This document shows positions 7,401 through 9,042 of a stretch of 9,042 nt of DNA, piece by piece. Source of the stretch: an uncultured Candidatus Altimarinota bacterium (lineage in GTDB: Bacteria; Patescibacteriota; Gracilibacteria; BD1-5; UBA6164); NCBI GenBank assembly GCA_937931775.1, contig CALHAQ010000042.1, positions 1 to 9,042 of the forward strand, given 5' to 3'. Position 1 is the stretch's first letter; each line of letters opens with the position of its first letter. The position numbers were made by a program, and so were the translations under genes. The notes below the pieces were generated by a model that saw only the letters and a list, made by a program, of their open reading frames with translations, did no database searches and was not told the DNA's origin.

Positions 7401-8445
7401 AAAAATTCTCGTGTGACTCTCAGGAGGAGTAGATAGTGCGGTGAGTGCGTATTTATTAAAGCAGCAGTGATATGATATCACAGCTGGTTTTATGATAAAT
7501 TATCTTGCTCCAAAAGGAGAAAAATGTCCTACCAAAGAAGATCTCGCTGTAGCGAAGCAGGTTGCCGAGTATTTAGATATTCCATTTTTCACGTTTGATT
7601 ATAGAGATGAATACGAAAAAAAAGTACTCGAGTATATGTATGAGTGATATAAGAAGGGGATAACTCCAAATCCTGATATCATGTGTAATAGTGAAATAAA
7701 ATTCCGAGTGTTTTTAGATGAAGCTATTGAGCTCTGATTTGATGCAGTTGCTACTGGTCACTATGCAAGAATAGAAGAAAGCGAAAAAATATATACTTTA
7801 AAAAAGGGGATTGACGAGCTCAAAGATCAATCATATTTTCTTGCTGGGCTCTCTCAGGATCAACTCTCAAAAGCACTCTTTCCAATAGGGGGCTTAGAAA
7901 AATCTCAGGTTCGAGAAATAGCAAAAAAAGCAAAACTTCCAAATGCTATGAGAAAAGAATCTCAATGAATTTGTTTTGTTGGAAAAGTAGATATAAAAGA
8001 ATTTCTCCAAAAGAAAATTCCAAATTCAACATGAGAGGTCTATGATACTTCGGGAAAATTATTATGAACTCATAAGTGAGTTTTTTATTATACTATTGGT
8101 CAGAGAAAGGGACTAGACATCTGAGGGATGCCAGAGCCTATATTTGTGGTAGATAAGGATATCAAGAATAATCGTCTTATAGTATGATATGGGAAAGACG
8201 AAGAGTTATTTAAAGATACTCTTCATATAGATGACCTGCATTTTCTTTGAAAAGAATATAATCTCCCTCAAAAATGTCATGCAAAAATTCGCTATAGACA
8301 AGCAGATCAGTCTTGTGAAATAATGAAGTGAAAAAACGGATGATATGATATATTATTTGATACTCCTCAGCGAGCAATAGCGAGCTGACAAATAGTTGCA
8401 CTTTATGATGAAGACGAACTCTGGGGAAGCTGAGTGATTAGATAA
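7387..8445 (+). CDS. mnmA: tRNA-specific 2-thiouridylase MnmA
   Basis: MnmA makes 2-thiouridine at the wobble position (U34) of tRNAs for Lys, Glu and Gln, using ATP and a relayed persulfide sulfur. The 352 residues are complete. The PP-loop is VGLSGGVDSAVS (9-20); the catalytic cysteines are Cys100 (NPDIMCNSEIKF) and Cys196 (ESQGICFVGK); ATGHYAR (122-128), YTIGQRKGL (235-243) and the C-terminal QRAIASGQ (328-335) follow in family order. Fifteen TGA codons read as Gly, two of them at invariant sites (Gly10, Gly194), making this the best local proof of the altered code. Conserved Arg176 and Arg329 are encoded by CGA, so CGA stays Arg. The ATG at 7387 is the first usable start, because a TAG at 7381 lies in frame upstream. 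AGGAGG at 7362-7367 is 19 bases away, too far to be a normal Shine-Dalgarno. Last gene of the operon. Confidence 0.97.
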
Positions 8446-9042
8446 AGTCTAAAGGATTTTCGGTATAAACGGAAGTATAATCTAAAATATAGTCTATTCT
8501 TGAGGAGTCATGAATATCATAATATGTTATGAGTAGATCTGCAACTTCCATCATCACATTTTCATTTAGTTCATAGAAATCTTCAAGTAATAGGTTATAG
8601 AAAATATCATGAAGAACATCTCGTACATTACTTATAGTCAGTCTTGGAATATCTACGGATATCACTAAACCTTCGGAAACTATATATTCACAAAAACTAT
8701 TAATAAAAGTAAATTCTTCTAATATAGTATCATTTTTTATTATATCTATAATTGTGTCACTATAATTACTGATATCATTTTGATTTCGCTCATCTCTATT
8801 CTCATTATTTGAAAATACAGATTCATAATAATGATTAATACGAGGTAAATGCGTACTATCTGTTATAGATGTAAATCCGAGAAGTAAAAATCTTACTTCT
8901 TCAAATAATTTTTTATCACTATTGAAATATCATTTGTAGTATAAATTTTCTAAGAAATAAAACGAGTAATTAACTCATCATTCTCATTTAGATCTACGAT
9001 CAAATTCTTTGATAAGCATATTTCTTTCTCATACATCTATGT
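8438..9042 (-). CDS. Unrecognised protein, C-terminal part (N-terminus outside window)
   Basis: The frame enters from the right edge and ends at TAA (8438-8440), showing the last 200 residues or so. The residues are acidic and rich in Asp, Glu, Asn, Ile and Tyr, with predicted alpha-helical stretches such as FYNLLLEDFYEL and MMEVADLLITYYDIH near the end. A likely linker is Asn- and Ser-rich (FSNNENRDERNQNDISNYS). TGA reads as Gly at five or more positions in the upstream part, including a cluster GEGG. No signal peptide, membrane segment or known motif is visible, and I do not recognise the family. It converges on mnmA and its 3' end overlaps mnmA by 8 bases, leaving no room for a terminator between them. 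Reality is supported by the length under code 25 and by TGA use similar to its neighbours. Confidence 0.68.

Noticed and set aside
7441..7450. A GAGTGC motif as half of a CIRCE operator
   Set aside because: It lies inside mnmA and has no matching TTAGCACTC half nine bases away. A GCACTC at about 7873 is also unpaired.
1..9042. CRISPR arrays, tRNA or rRNA genes, insertion sequences, phage genes
   Set aside because: No regularly spaced repeats, tRNA T-arm motifs, transposase motifs or terminal inverted repeats were seen; the window is almost fully covered by ordinary coding genes.

Overview
The window comes from a bacterium that reads UGA as glycine (translation table 25), which points to the candidate phyla Gracilibacteria or Absconditabacteria (SR1). 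Read with the standard code, nearly every gene here falls apart into short fragments. With TGA = Gly, ten of eleven genes become long open frames, each with its own visible TAA or TAG stop, and the eleventh runs off the window. In-frame TGA sits exactly where well-known families have invariant glycines: the RNase HII N-terminus (IGIDEAGRG), the MnmA P-loop (GLSGGVDS), the MnmA GICF site and the HrcA helix-turn-helix. TGG is used normally for Trp. DNA is A+T-rich, intergenic gaps are all under about 130 bases, and only one gene has a well-placed Shine-Dalgarno sequence. I cannot tell Gracilibacteria from Absconditabacteria with certainty. CGA, and apparently CGG, still encode Arg here.

Layout. 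1-1667 (minus): a TPR protein followed by an FtsA-like cell-division ATPase that runs off the left edge. 1788-3023 (plus): one continuous frame fusing a complete RNase HII to a complete QueH epoxyqueuosine reductase. 3051-4815 (minus): a divergent GT4-type glycosyltransferase, then a short HrcA heat-shock repressor. HrcA and the fusion gene converge on a shared bidirectional terminator. 4942-5400 (plus): an unrecognised 152-residue protein with its own promoter and terminator. 5468-8445 (plus): a tight four-gene operon of a double-HD-domain phosphohydrolase, a GNAT acetyltransferase, a small membrane protein and the tRNA thiouridylase MnmA. 8438-9042 (minus): the C-terminal part of an unrecognised protein, overlapping the end of mnmA tail to tail.

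How it fits together. The content is mostly housekeeping: division, RNA/DNA hybrid removal, stress regulation, nucleotide clean-up and tRNA modification. Two proteins, QueH and MnmA, modify wobble base 34 of tRNAs. I see no mobile element, phage gene, CRISPR array or tRNA gene. The most unusual features are the RNase HII-QueH fusion and the HD protein made of one intact and one apparently dead HD repeat.
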